Shown here in pieces: positions 35,435-43,926 of a stretch of DNA of 64,000 nucleotides. A program made the position numbers and the translations under genes. The stretch is from Endozoicomonas arenosclerae. Lineage in GTDB: Bacteria; Pseudomonadota; Gammaproteobacteria; Pseudomonadales; Endozoicomonadaceae. Position 1 is the stretch's first letter; each line of letters begins with the position of its first letter. The notes under the pieces were generated by a model. That model searched no databases. It saw nothing but the letters and a program-made list of their open reading frames with translations, and was not told the DNA's origin. The stretch is taken from contig NZ_LASA01000051.1 of assembly GCF_001562015.1 (NCBI RefSeq), positions 79,511 to 143,510 on the forward strand, read 5' to 3'.

Positions 35435-36916
35435 ATGTCAGGAGATATCACAGGCCCTGCCGGACATCAGAGCCACCACTTACCCGAGTCTCAACCTCAG
35501 GAGTCGGGAAAAGCCACTGAATCCAGCCATCAGTACAGAAAAGTATCCCCTCTGGAAGCCAAACCTACGGATGGTCTGCACTCATCCAGTATGAGTCCAC
35601 AAGCCAATGCTTCCCGAGGGAAAAAGAAAAGTGATGTCTCTGGGCTGAAAGTCATCATCCAAAAGGCAGACAGTGTTGGCGAGCTGGCAAGACTGAAGGG
35701 GAAGATCACCAGCCTGAAGCCGGAGCGTCAGGCAGCTCTGTCAGAATCCTACTCACACAAAATGGAACAGCTGATCTCCTCAGAGCTGAGTGAAGCCCAA
35801 TCCCCCTCAGAGCTATTAAGCCTGTCCAATGCAATCAGCGATCACCTTTCCAACCCCAGGGCAAGAAGACGACTGCATCAGTCTTTATTTACCGATCATC
35901 TCAGAGGTCAGAAAGAGTCTTTGATAAACCAGTGCAATGATCCTGACCAGAGAGCTGACCTGGAACAGTTACTGGAATCTCTACTCGAAAAGTCGACCTT
36001 GAAAGCCCATCACAAAGAGATTGAAAGCTTACTGGAACACCTGGCAGACCTTCCTGATATTCAGGATGATACGATGGATGAAGTCTATCGGGTGTATCAA
36101 CAGCAAGTGGAGCAGGAGCACGCTGAAGATACACTTGAAATGACAGAGCCAGAGCATTCCCCCTCATATAATATGGCTCGTATCCAAATGCAGAATCAGG
36201 CTACATATCCGTTTACTCACACTCTGGAGCACCTGAAAGAACTCACCTATCCAGATCCATTCTGTCGCAGTGCCCTCAAGTTTATGGAGCAGTGCTCGGC
36301 AAAAGCATCGGACAGCAACCCCGATGATCTCAATCTCTCTTTGTTAAGAGACCTCCAGAAATGGATCGATACGGTTGTAGAAAATCCAAAAGCTCATTCT
36401 AATCTCCAGGCCAAACTGCTGGATGCCTCGGTGGAAATATTGGATAACCAATTAGTCCATACACGCAAAGCAGGTGCAAAACTGGACGTTAGAGATCAGT
36501 TTGAAAAAATCCTGCAAGACTCAACCTTACCTCTGGATGAAACACTTCCTATCTACCAGGATGCATGCCAGCTGGTTAGCCAGCACTCTGGCAAACCAGC
36601 TCCATCATGGCATCAGGAATTCACTGAGCTGCAAAGTGGCCATGGAAGTCTATTGACGTTTGCCTCTCTGCTGGATTCCGCTTCCAATGGAACTGAACAG
36701 CAAGATCTGCTGACAGCATTTGTTGAAGATAAAATGTCTTCTTACAACCAGCTACAGGCTGTCCGGGCAGAAATAGAAGAAAGAGATGAGCCAGATTCGA
36801 TAATTGACTTGTCAGAACTTTGGGGGCTGGCTGACAGGGAAACAGAACACCTTAAAGCATTGAATGGCTGGACTCTGGAGCAAATACAGCAATGTGAGCA
36901 ATGGTTGAATGCCTGA
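35435..36916 (+). CDS. Large helical hypothetical protein B
   Basis: A 493-aa protein. The first 70 residues are hydrophilic, rich in Ser, Pro and Gln, and likely disordered. The rest is predicted to be helical, with recurring EL/LL patterns (LEQLLESLLEKSTLKAHHKEIESLLEHL) resembling helical-repeat or coiled-coil folds. It has no signal peptide, membrane segment or recognised domain. It lies 55 bases after the MHS transporter, possibly in one transcript, and has the same general character as hypothetical protein A at 32.5 kb. A disordered N-terminus before a helical body is common in secreted effectors, but this is inference only. Confidence 0.7.
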   Translation: MSGDITGPAGHQSHHLPESQPQESGKATESSHQYRKVSPLEAKPTDGLHSSSMSPQANASRGKKKSDVSGLKVIIQKADSVGELARLKGKITSLKPERQAALSESYSHKMEQLISSELSEAQSPSELLSLSNAISDHLSNPRARRRLHQSLFTDHLRGQKESLINQCNDPDQRADLEQLLESLLEKSTLKAHHKEIESLLEHLADLPDIQDDTMDEVYRVYQQQVEQEHAEDTLEMTEPEHSPSYNMARIQMQNQATYPFTHTLEHLKELTYPDPFCRSALKFMEQCSAKASDSNPDDLNLSLLRDLQKWIDTVVENPKAHSNLQAKLLDASVEILDNQLVHTRKAGAKLDVRDQFEKILQDSTLPLDETLPIYQDACQLVSQHSGKPAPSWHQEFTELQSGHGSLLTFASLLDSASNGTEQQDLLTAFVEDKMSSYNQLQAVRAEIEERDEPDSIIDLSELWGLADRETEHLKALNGWTLEQIQQCEQWLNA

Positions 36917-36943
36917 CGGACTGACCCGTCAGGCATGTACATT

Positions 36944-38245
36944 TCAGATTTCCGCCTGACGGTGAAGAACCCCTAACTGGCTCTGATCTATAAGCTCAAA
37001 AGACTTCAAAGCAAAAGGCGCTTTCAAACCGCTTTTCTCAAGAATCTTCTGATCCAGCTTCAAGGCCACCTGCTGCAAACCCGGAGTTAACCAGTAGGCG
37101 GAGTGACTTCTCATAATGGAACGCATCTCTCCATTCTCATCCGTTCCAAAAAGTGTTCCTCTCAATTCATAACGACCTTCAGAGGTTACGTTGATCATAC
37201 TGTCCGCCAGCTTATCGCCATCCATAACCAGCTGAATGTCTTCAAGATGGGCAGTGGGGGTCGCAACAGAGAAAGCAATTTTCCCACTCCGTCTTAGCTG
37301 ATTGTTTCCTTCAGCAGCGTAAGCATCGATGTACAGCTCATGCAATTCTCCAGGTCGAGTACTGCCAAACCCTGAAGGCATATCAATCTGCCATTGTCCC
37401 TTCTTGCCAGCTGAAAGCTTAACCGAGCGGGTTTCACCATCCGGGCTAACGACATAGGCCAGATAATCTGCGCCAGATACTGTTCGATTCCGATCTTTCA
37501 TCTGAGCCCCAAATGTAATGGCTTCACCGGATAACAGGGATAGCCTGGGGGCCGACATATGGAGTTTTTTCTGGCTGCCCTTCTCTTTGATATTAATCAG
37601 GTACTGATCAGAGTCCCGAAGGCTCTGACGCGATCTCATTTTGAAACGCCCTGTCCCTATTGAAGCATTGAGCTTCATAGCACCTGAACGTTGAAAAATA
37701 GTGTCTGATGCCAATTGGGCTTCATTAATCATATTCTGTTTGGCCGCCCGCATAGGCTGGACTTCACCCTCTCTGAAAATCTCCAGCTGATCTGGGTTAA
37801 TGGCATTGGCACGACGACTGTTTTGCGCTCTCGAAACGGACGACAGACCCGGCTGCTTGCCCATTAAACCTGGCTGAAGAGAGGGCAAGCCCGTCTGATT
37901 CCCCCCCAAACTCTGTCCTGAGTCAGGCAATGTTAAGGAAGAAAACCTCACCAGAGGCTCTGGAGCAGTGATATCCAGATCCACCCCTCTCTTGAGTTCA
38001 GCTCCCGAAGCTTGAAACCAGTACTCGTTACTTTCCAAGGCTACAGCTGCTGTTTGATGATTACGCCAAACCTCACCGGTTTCAGCAAAACTGATATGAA
38101 TAGGCTGATGTTCACGGGTTATGCTGGGAGCATCCCTGTGCTGCATGGGCACCGACATACTGTTCACTTCAAACTCGTCTGCGGTCAGGCTTCCCACGCT
38201 CATTAAGCTGATAGAGATCAGGCCTGCAATCATTGTTTTTTTCAT
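36944..38245 (-). CDS. Secreted hypothetical protein, DUF4785-like
   Basis: A 433-aa protein with a clear signal peptide (KKTMIAGLISISLMSVGSLTA-DEF). The mature part is beta-rich: an N-terminal region with SFAETGEVW, a Gln/Gly/Pro linker, and two Ig-like stretches (YLAYVVSPDGETRSVKLSAGKKGQWQIDMPSG; AHLEDIQLVMDGDKL). The overall pattern resembles DUF4785 proteins, which I consider likely but not certain. It begins 4 bases after the stop of a secreted lipase-like gene, so the two are one operon. It may be a partner, chaperone or co-secreted factor of that hydrolase. Confidence 0.75.
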   Translation of the reverse strand: MKKTMIAGLISISLMSVGSLTADEFEVNSMSVPMQHRDAPSITREHQPIHISFAETGEVWRNHQTAAVALESNEYWFQASGAELKRGVDLDITAPEPLVRFSSLTLPDSGQSLGGNQTGLPSLQPGLMGKQPGLSSVSRAQNSRRANAINPDQLEIFREGEVQPMRAAKQNMINEAQLASDTIFQRSGAMKLNASIGTGRFKMRSRQSLRDSDQYLINIKEKGSQKKLHMSAPRLSLLSGEAITFGAQMKDRNRTVSGADYLAYVVSPDGETRSVKLSAGKKGQWQIDMPSGFGSTRPGELHELYIDAYAAEGNNQLRRSGKIAFSVATPTAHLEDIQLVMDGDKLADSMINVTSEGRYELRGTLFGTDENGEMRSIMRSHSAYWLTPGLQQVALKLDQKILEKSGLKAPFALKSFELIDQSQLGVLHRQAEI

Positions 38246-38249
38246 GAGA

Positions 38250-39116
38250 TTACCCCTGAATTTCGCTGCGCAGAATAGTGTCGAGCCTGAAGCAATTACG
38301 TCTGCTCTGATGATGGCTCAGTGGTTCTTTTCCTTTTGTACGACTCTTATCGTAGAAAAGAACGGAACCTGCGCCGGCCTGGGAAGTGCACTCCAGAAAC
38401 CCATCTGAACAGTTATCCAGCCAGTTTTGGGTTGTTTCCAAAGAGACTTGATACTGGTAGCCACCGCAGTAGCTGTCGCTGTCCCAGATGGCTGAATCAA
38501 CGTCGCTGCCAATCACTGCCTCAAAGGGCTTTGGCAAAGAAGGCCGGCCTTGAGTACCGTAGAGAAGTTGAGTGTTATAGTTTGCCATCCAGCTGACTTG
38601 TTGCTGTTTAACCGCATCGGAGCCGTAGCCCAGAATCCAGCCAAGTGTCTGCTCAAAAACATTACCCTGATTGACAGCATCTGCCAGAGGAGTGCCAAGA
38701 CTGGATGGTGCCAGGGCAATGACCCTGCCAAGAGAATTGATAATACCGGGGTAACGGGCATCGTATGTGGGGTTGGACATGATCCAGCGAATCACATTCC
38801 CACCATTGGAGTGAGTAATGGCCACCAGATTGGTAATGCCCTGCTGATTGATAAAATCCGTTAATTGCCCAGCCAGACAGCCTGCGGCGTCCTGATGCCA
38901 CATGAACTGATCAAAGTCGCAGTTAACCACCACAAACTTGCTGCTGTCAGGCAACCCTTGTCGTACTGAGTTTACAAAATCGCCTGTCCAGTAATCGTCG
39001 TAAGCATTGGTCTGTTTTCCCGTTCCATGGATAAAGGCCACGCCCTTGGATGCCATAGCACCCGTAGCAAACAGCCAGAGACTGAGCGCCATTAAGGTCA
39101 GATATTTTTTCATCAT
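38250..39116 (-). CDS. Secreted lipase-like alpha/beta hydrolase
   Basis: A 288-aa protein with a signal peptide (KKYLTLMALSLWLFATGAMA). The oxyanion motif FIHGTGKQ is at 29-35, and the nucleophile elbow is THSNGGN with Ser103 in place of the usual GxSxG. Six or more cysteines in the mature part suggest disulphides. The C-terminal His is probably within EPLSHHQSR. The PGIINSLGRVIALAPSSLGTPLAD stretch resembles triacylglycerol lipase-like enzymes. The ATG used is doubled (MM). It forms an operon with the secreted gene that follows. Substrate unknown. Confidence 0.8.
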   Translation of the reverse strand: MMKKYLTLMALSLWLFATGAMASKGVAFIHGTGKQTNAYDDYWTGDFVNSVRQGLPDSSKFVVVNCDFDQFMWHQDAAGCLAGQLTDFINQQGITNLVAITHSNGGNVIRWIMSNPTYDARYPGIINSLGRVIALAPSSLGTPLADAVNQGNVFEQTLGWILGYGSDAVKQQQVSWMANYNTQLLYGTQGRPSLPKPFEAVIGSDVDSAIWDSDSYCGGYQYQVSLETTQNWLDNCSDGFLECTSQAGAGSVLFYDKSRTKGKEPLSHHQSRRNCFRLDTILRSEIQG

Positions 39117-39264
39117 ATTATTTTTATTGTTTGATTATTTTCAGGTGCAGGTCATTCACAGTAAAAACAAACAACTGTTTGAAAGGCCTTTTTGTATAGT
39201 ATCTGACCAAGATTAATACTCGATACCCTGAAATGCACCAAAATAGTGAATGTATGACATTTGT

Positions 39265-39305
39265 CAAAAAACGGGCATCTGACAGATGCACAGATACCCG
39301 GTTTT
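39265..39305 (-). terminator. Terminator after glgX
   Basis: Read on the minus strand, AAAACCGGGTATCTG pairs with CAGATGCCCGTTTTTT with one mismatch, ending in six T. It sits 54-94 bases past the glgX stop and should end the glgP-glgB2-glgX transcript. Confidence 0.85.
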
Positions 39306-39358
39306 GAGATAGGCATTATTCAGTCGCACGCCTTAGGAGCGATACCCGAATGACTTTG

Positions 39359-41551
39359 TCAGAAATGCTCTTCAATGACCGCAAGTGTATTCGCTGGCAG
39401 CTCATACCAGCCACGTGTCAGCAAAGCTTCTCTTGAAAAAGACGACTCAGCACTGGTATCCAGCAAGCGAGTCCACCACCTGTCCCTGGTTGTAGCAGAA
39501 CCATGACTCGATGCAGTCTGTGGCAAGGATACTTTTCTGGCCTGCTCTTCATTATTTATCAAAATATACAGACACTGACCATCAGTACCCGAGGATTCTG
39601 AAGTCAGTTTCAGGCAAAGACAGCCACCCCCCAACTCTCCTAACTGGGCCTCAGTCAAAACACTGCCATCAGGGTCATACCAGGTGATTCCGTTTCGCCC
39701 TCCGGAACCTCCCAGCAAAGGATGTGTCTGACGAAGGGCAATCAGCTGTTGCACAAAGGATTGCAACAAAGCTCCATCACCACTGCTGTCTTGCATCCAG
39801 TTCCAGTCCTGCCAGGATAAAGGCGCATCCTGACAATAGGCATTATTATTGCCCAGCTGACTGTTACCAAACTCATCTCCCGCTAACAACATGGGCGTTC
39901 CACGGGACAGCATCAGTGTGGCCAGCATATTTTTTCTGGCTCTCAACCTTCGGGAAAGCACTACCCTTTCATCCGTCTCTCCTTCCACCCCATAGTTTCT
40001 CGAGAAATTGTGCTGATCACCATCCCGGTTATCTTCGCCATTGGCATGATTACGGCGCTCTTCATAGGAGCACAAATCATGCAGAGTAAAACCATCATGG
40101 CTGCACAGATAATTTATACTGGCTAATGGACGACGATTACCGAATACATCTTCAGAGCCGGAGATTCTCCAACCCATCTCAGCAAGACGACCCTCATCAC
40201 CTCGCCAGTAAGCTCGGGTTCCATCCCTGAAACGGTCACTCCATTCCTGCCACTCACCTGGGAAACCGGAAAGTCGATAGCCTTCGGGGCCAATATCCCA
40301 AGGCTCGGCAATCAGTTTAGTTCGGCAAAGCACTGGGTCTTGATGAACGGCTCGGAAAAAAGCGCTGTCATACTGGAAGTCTCGATGCTGTCGAGCCAGA
40401 GTTGGGGCAAGGTCAAAACGGAAACCATCAATCTGGTACTCTTCTGCCCAGAGGCGAAGTGTGTCCATAGTGAGCTTGAGCGTTTGTGGACTGTCAAAAT
40501 TAAGAGTATTGCCACACCCTGTGTAATTGACCGCAGACAAACGTCCGTTGTGATTATCCATCAGGTAATAATCACTTTCTGCCAGTCCGCGCATACTGAG
40601 ACTTGGACCACCATGACCTGACTCACAGGTATGGTTGTAAACAACATCCATGATGACTTCAATACCGGCTCTGTGCAGCTCGCGCACCATTGTCTTCATT
40701 TCAGTGACAGGGTCTTTAATAGCCAGGGAAGGTTCAGGTGCCATCATGCAGAGAGGGTTGTAACCCCAATAGTTTCTGAGCCCCATCTTTTCCAGACGCT
40801 CTTCATTCACCATGGAAGTGACGGGCAACAGTTCTACCGCTGTTATTCCCAGCTCCTTAAGATACTTGATGACGCCAGGGTGGCAGAGTCCCAGATAAGT
40901 GCCCCTGAGTTCTTCAGGAACATCGGGATGCTGCTGGGTAAACCCCTTTACATGCAGTTCATAAACAATGCTGTCTGTACGGGAGATGCCAGGTTTTTTG
41001 ACCGACTGCCAATCAAAAGTGTGTTCCCTGACCACGCTGCGAGGCATAAAGCCAGCACTGTCCTGCTCGCTTTTGAGCCATTGCTCAGCACTGTCTGCAG
41101 AAGAAAAATTCTTAACTTTGTAGGCGCCGTCCTCAGCCTGCGGTAACCATTGATAATCAAACAGTTCAGAAGACCACTGAACACGGCCTCTGACTTCCCG
41201 GGAATAGGGATCCATCAGAAGTTTGTGTGAATTAAACCTGGGAGAAATGGAGGGAGACCAGGCGCCATCCGCACGGAAACCATAAAGTTGCCCTGCTCCT
41301 ATACCCTTGACCAGCAGATGCCAGACACCGAGGTCAGAAGGCAGCATTTCCAGCCGCTGCTCTTCATCGTTTTCATTAAAGAGGCATAAATAAAGCTGAC
41401 TGGCGCCAGGTGCATAAACCGCAAAATTGACCCCTATCGCCTTCTCACTGGCTGTAGGTACGTTATCAGCTATTGGTAGAAAGTCTTCATTGACCTGTGT
41501 TGCCCCTTGCAGCTCAGGGCACCCCGCAGAAACAGAAATATCAGTGATCAC
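39359..41551 (-). CDS. glgX: Glycogen debranching enzyme GlgX
   Basis: GH13_11 isoamylase-type enzyme (730 aa) that cleaves alpha-1,6 branches from phosphorylase-trimmed glycogen. The N-terminal CBM48 (GVNFAVYAPGASQLYLCLFNE) is followed by the barrel with MDVVYNHTCE, DGFRFDLAPTLAR (nucleophile Asp), TKLIAEPWDIG (acid Glu) and INYLCSHDG. It is the last gene of glgP-glgB2-glgX, 62 bases after glgB2. Working with GlgP, it would release short maltodextrins that MalQ and the alpha-glucosidase can process. Confidence 0.95.
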   Translation of the reverse strand: MITDISVSAGCPELQGATQVNEDFLPIADNVPTASEKAIGVNFAVYAPGASQLYLCLFNENDEEQRLEMLPSDLGVWHLLVKGIGAGQLYGFRADGAWSPSISPRFNSHKLLMDPYSREVRGRVQWSSELFDYQWLPQAEDGAYKVKNFSSADSAEQWLKSEQDSAGFMPRSVVREHTFDWQSVKKPGISRTDSIVYELHVKGFTQQHPDVPEELRGTYLGLCHPGVIKYLKELGITAVELLPVTSMVNEERLEKMGLRNYWGYNPLCMMAPEPSLAIKDPVTEMKTMVRELHRAGIEVIMDVVYNHTCESGHGGPSLSMRGLAESDYYLMDNHNGRLSAVNYTGCGNTLNFDSPQTLKLTMDTLRLWAEEYQIDGFRFDLAPTLARQHRDFQYDSAFFRAVHQDPVLCRTKLIAEPWDIGPEGYRLSGFPGEWQEWSDRFRDGTRAYWRGDEGRLAEMGWRISGSEDVFGNRRPLASINYLCSHDGFTLHDLCSYEERRNHANGEDNRDGDQHNFSRNYGVEGETDERVVLSRRLRARKNMLATLMLSRGTPMLLAGDEFGNSQLGNNNAYCQDAPLSWQDWNWMQDSSGDGALLQSFVQQLIALRQTHPLLGGSGGRNGITWYDPDGSVLTEAQLGELGGGCLCLKLTSESSGTDGQCLYILINNEEQARKVSLPQTASSHGSATTRDRWWTRLLDTSAESSFSREALLTRGWYELPANTLAVIEEHF

Positions 41552-41613
41552 GTTACTTCTCTTGGCTCATGGCGATAAATTCGCACACGGCTGTTATTAG
41601 CTCATGGCTGTTG

Positions 41614-43800
41614 TCATATTGCGCATGAATCCGGAACCAGAAACAGTGTCGCCAGAGGAGGCAGAGTCACCACCAGCGAGTAGTCATAACCATGGGTATG
41701 GTAATGCTCGGTATAAAGGGCTTTACTATTGGCTACACCACTGCCACCGTAACTCTGTCCGTCCGAATTCAGTATTTCTTTCCAGATTCCCTCGATGGGT
41801 ACGCCAATCCTGTAATCTTGTCTCACTTCCGGTGTCATATTGGCGACCACCATAACAGGAGAGCCTGAAAAGCTTTTCCGTATAAATACAAACACACTCT
41901 GTTGCTGGTCATCTGCCACCACCCAGGCAAAGCCATTGTGGTCATAGTCTGACTTGTACAAAGCGGGATATGTTTTATACAGATGATTTAAATCTTTCAC
42001 CAGCTGGCTAAGCCCCTGGCTGTAATGATTTTTATTGAGTAATTCCCAATCCAGCTGACCGTCATGATCCCATTCCCGGGGACTGCCTATTTCAGACCCC
42101 ATAAACAGCAACTTCTTGCCTGGATGGCCGAACATAAAGCCAAAATATGCCCGGAGGTTTGCATACTTGCGCCACTCATCTCCTGGCATCTTGCCCAGTA
42201 AACTCCCTTTGCCATGCACGACTTCATCATGCGACAGCGCCAGAATAAAATGTTCACTGTAGCGGTAGGTCATGCTCTGCATCATTTCCCAATGATGATG
42301 AGCACGATGTATCGGATCGTGGGACATATAATCCAATGTGTCATGCATCCAGCCCATGTTCCATTTGTAGCCAAAACCCAATCCTCCGTCATAGGTGGGC
42401 ATGGACACTTTTGGCCAACTGGTGGACTCTTCTGCAATAGAAACCTGATCAGGGTAATGAAGATAAAGCGTTTCATTCAACTCTTTCAGAAACTGCACCG
42501 CTTCGATGTGCTCTGTTCCTCCCAGACGATTAGGCTCCCACTCGCCTTCACTTCGGGAATAATCCAGATAAAGCATCGACGCCACTGCATCCACACGGAC
42601 CCCATCCAGATGAAAGCGATCCAGCCAGTACATGGCATTACTGATCAGAAACTCTTTGACCTCAGGATTTCCATAATCATAGATATGGGTTTGCCAGTCC
42701 GGATGCCAACCCCGTTTTGGATCTGCATATTCATACAGAGCCGTACCATCAAAACGACCAAGACCATGGGGGTCGGAAGGAAAGTGGGCAGGAACCCAAT
42801 CGAGAATGACACCAATACCTGCCTGATGACAGGTATCAATAAAGGCCTTGAACTCATCAGGGTTACCAAAACGACTGGTTGGCGCAAACATACCCACCGG
42901 CTGGTAGCCCCATGATCCGGTAAAGGGATGCTCCATGGGCGGCATCAGTTCAATGTGCGTGAAGCCCATTTCTACCACATAGGGAATCAACTGCTCAGCC
43001 AGCGTTTTATAAGTCAGATTCTTGCCCTGCTCCTTGCGCCAGGAGCCCAGATGCACCTCATAAATACTGACCGGTCTGTCGAGACAGGCATGGTGCTTCC
43101 AGCGATTGTCTTCCCACTCATAATCCAGATGGTCATAAACAATGGAAGCATTTCCCGGTGGCTGTTCAGCGTAATAGCCATAGGGATCAGCCTTATGAGG
43201 CAGCAAGTCGCCCTGCTGGCTGCGAATCTCATACTTATAAAGATCACCCGCCTTGACGCCGGGGATAAACAAGCGCCAGATGCCGTCATCCGAGCTGGCC
43301 ATGGGGTGAATCCTGCCGTCCCAACCATTAAAGCTGCCTACGATGCTGACACTTCGTGCATTCGGGGCATAGACCCTGAAAATAACCCCTTCAATAGTCA
43401 CCTTGGGTTGCGGATTCAAGGAAACCAGATGCGCGCCCATATAGCGGTAGTTGCGATAAGGTTCCCGGTGAACATGGCTCAGCGTATAGGATTGAAACTG
43501 GTAAGGATCAATCAAAGTATACGACTGATGATCTTTATTCGTGACAACCAGTTGATAGAGAAAAATGGAGCAACACTCAGGCAGTATCAGTTCAAACAAC
43601 CCTGGTGCCACCTGAACCATTTCACCTATCGCTTCTCCAGAAGTAAAAGCGATAACACTGACAGCACTGGCGTCTGGCCTCCAGACTCTGAGCAGAAGAC
43701 CACCACCCTCAGAACGCTCATGAAAACCCAGGAGTTGGAAGGGCATGGCACAACGGCTATCCAGTAGATGACCGATCAGCGGTTCGACAGAATTAGGCAT
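41614..43800 (-). CDS. glgB: 1,4-alpha-glucan branching enzyme, paralogue 2
   Basis: A second GlgB (728 aa) with the same architecture as the copy at 28.4 kb: N1 domain, CBM48 (GVIFRVYAPNARSVSIVGSFNGWDG) and GH13 barrel with ILDWVPAHF, GVRVDAVASMLYLDYSR, VSIAEESTSWPK and LALSHDEVVHGKG. The two copies clearly descend from a common gene but have diverged widely in the N1 domain and the C-terminus. This copy sits between glgP and glgX and may be the one matched to glycogen turnover. All catalytic residues are kept, so both copies should be active. Confidence 0.95.
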   Translation of the reverse strand: MPNSVEPLIGHLLDSRCAMPFQLLGFHERSEGGGLLLRVWRPDASAVSVIAFTSGEAIGEMVQVAPGLFELILPECCSIFLYQLVVTNKDHQSYTLIDPYQFQSYTLSHVHREPYRNYRYMGAHLVSLNPQPKVTIEGVIFRVYAPNARSVSIVGSFNGWDGRIHPMASSDDGIWRLFIPGVKAGDLYKYEIRSQQGDLLPHKADPYGYYAEQPPGNASIVYDHLDYEWEDNRWKHHACLDRPVSIYEVHLGSWRKEQGKNLTYKTLAEQLIPYVVEMGFTHIELMPPMEHPFTGSWGYQPVGMFAPTSRFGNPDEFKAFIDTCHQAGIGVILDWVPAHFPSDPHGLGRFDGTALYEYADPKRGWHPDWQTHIYDYGNPEVKEFLISNAMYWLDRFHLDGVRVDAVASMLYLDYSRSEGEWEPNRLGGTEHIEAVQFLKELNETLYLHYPDQVSIAEESTSWPKVSMPTYDGGLGFGYKWNMGWMHDTLDYMSHDPIHRAHHHWEMMQSMTYRYSEHFILALSHDEVVHGKGSLLGKMPGDEWRKYANLRAYFGFMFGHPGKKLLFMGSEIGSPREWDHDGQLDWELLNKNHYSQGLSQLVKDLNHLYKTYPALYKSDYDHNGFAWVVADDQQQSVFVFIRKSFSGSPVMVVANMTPEVRQDYRIGVPIEGIWKEILNSDGQSYGGSGVANSKALYTEHYHTHGYDYSLVVTLPPLATLFLVPDSCAI

Positions 43801-43840
43801 ACAGGGAACGGCTTCTGGTTACTCAGTCTGAGGAAGTATA

Positions 43841-43868
43841 GGAGCCTGTTCGAAATTCGAAAGGCTCC
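43841..43868 (-). repeat. Hairpin in the glgP-glgB2 gap
   Basis: GGAGCC-TG-TTCGAA pairs with TTCGAA-A-GGCTCC, a 12-bp interrupted stem with a very short loop. It lies between the glgP stop (43927) and the glgB2 start (43800). No U-tract follows, so it more likely protects or marks an RNA end within the operon than terminates it. Confidence 0.5.
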
Positions 43869-43926
43869 AAGCAGGAATCCGCTGGAAGCTTGAGCATCTA
43901 TAAATAGACACTCACTTTTACTTCTG

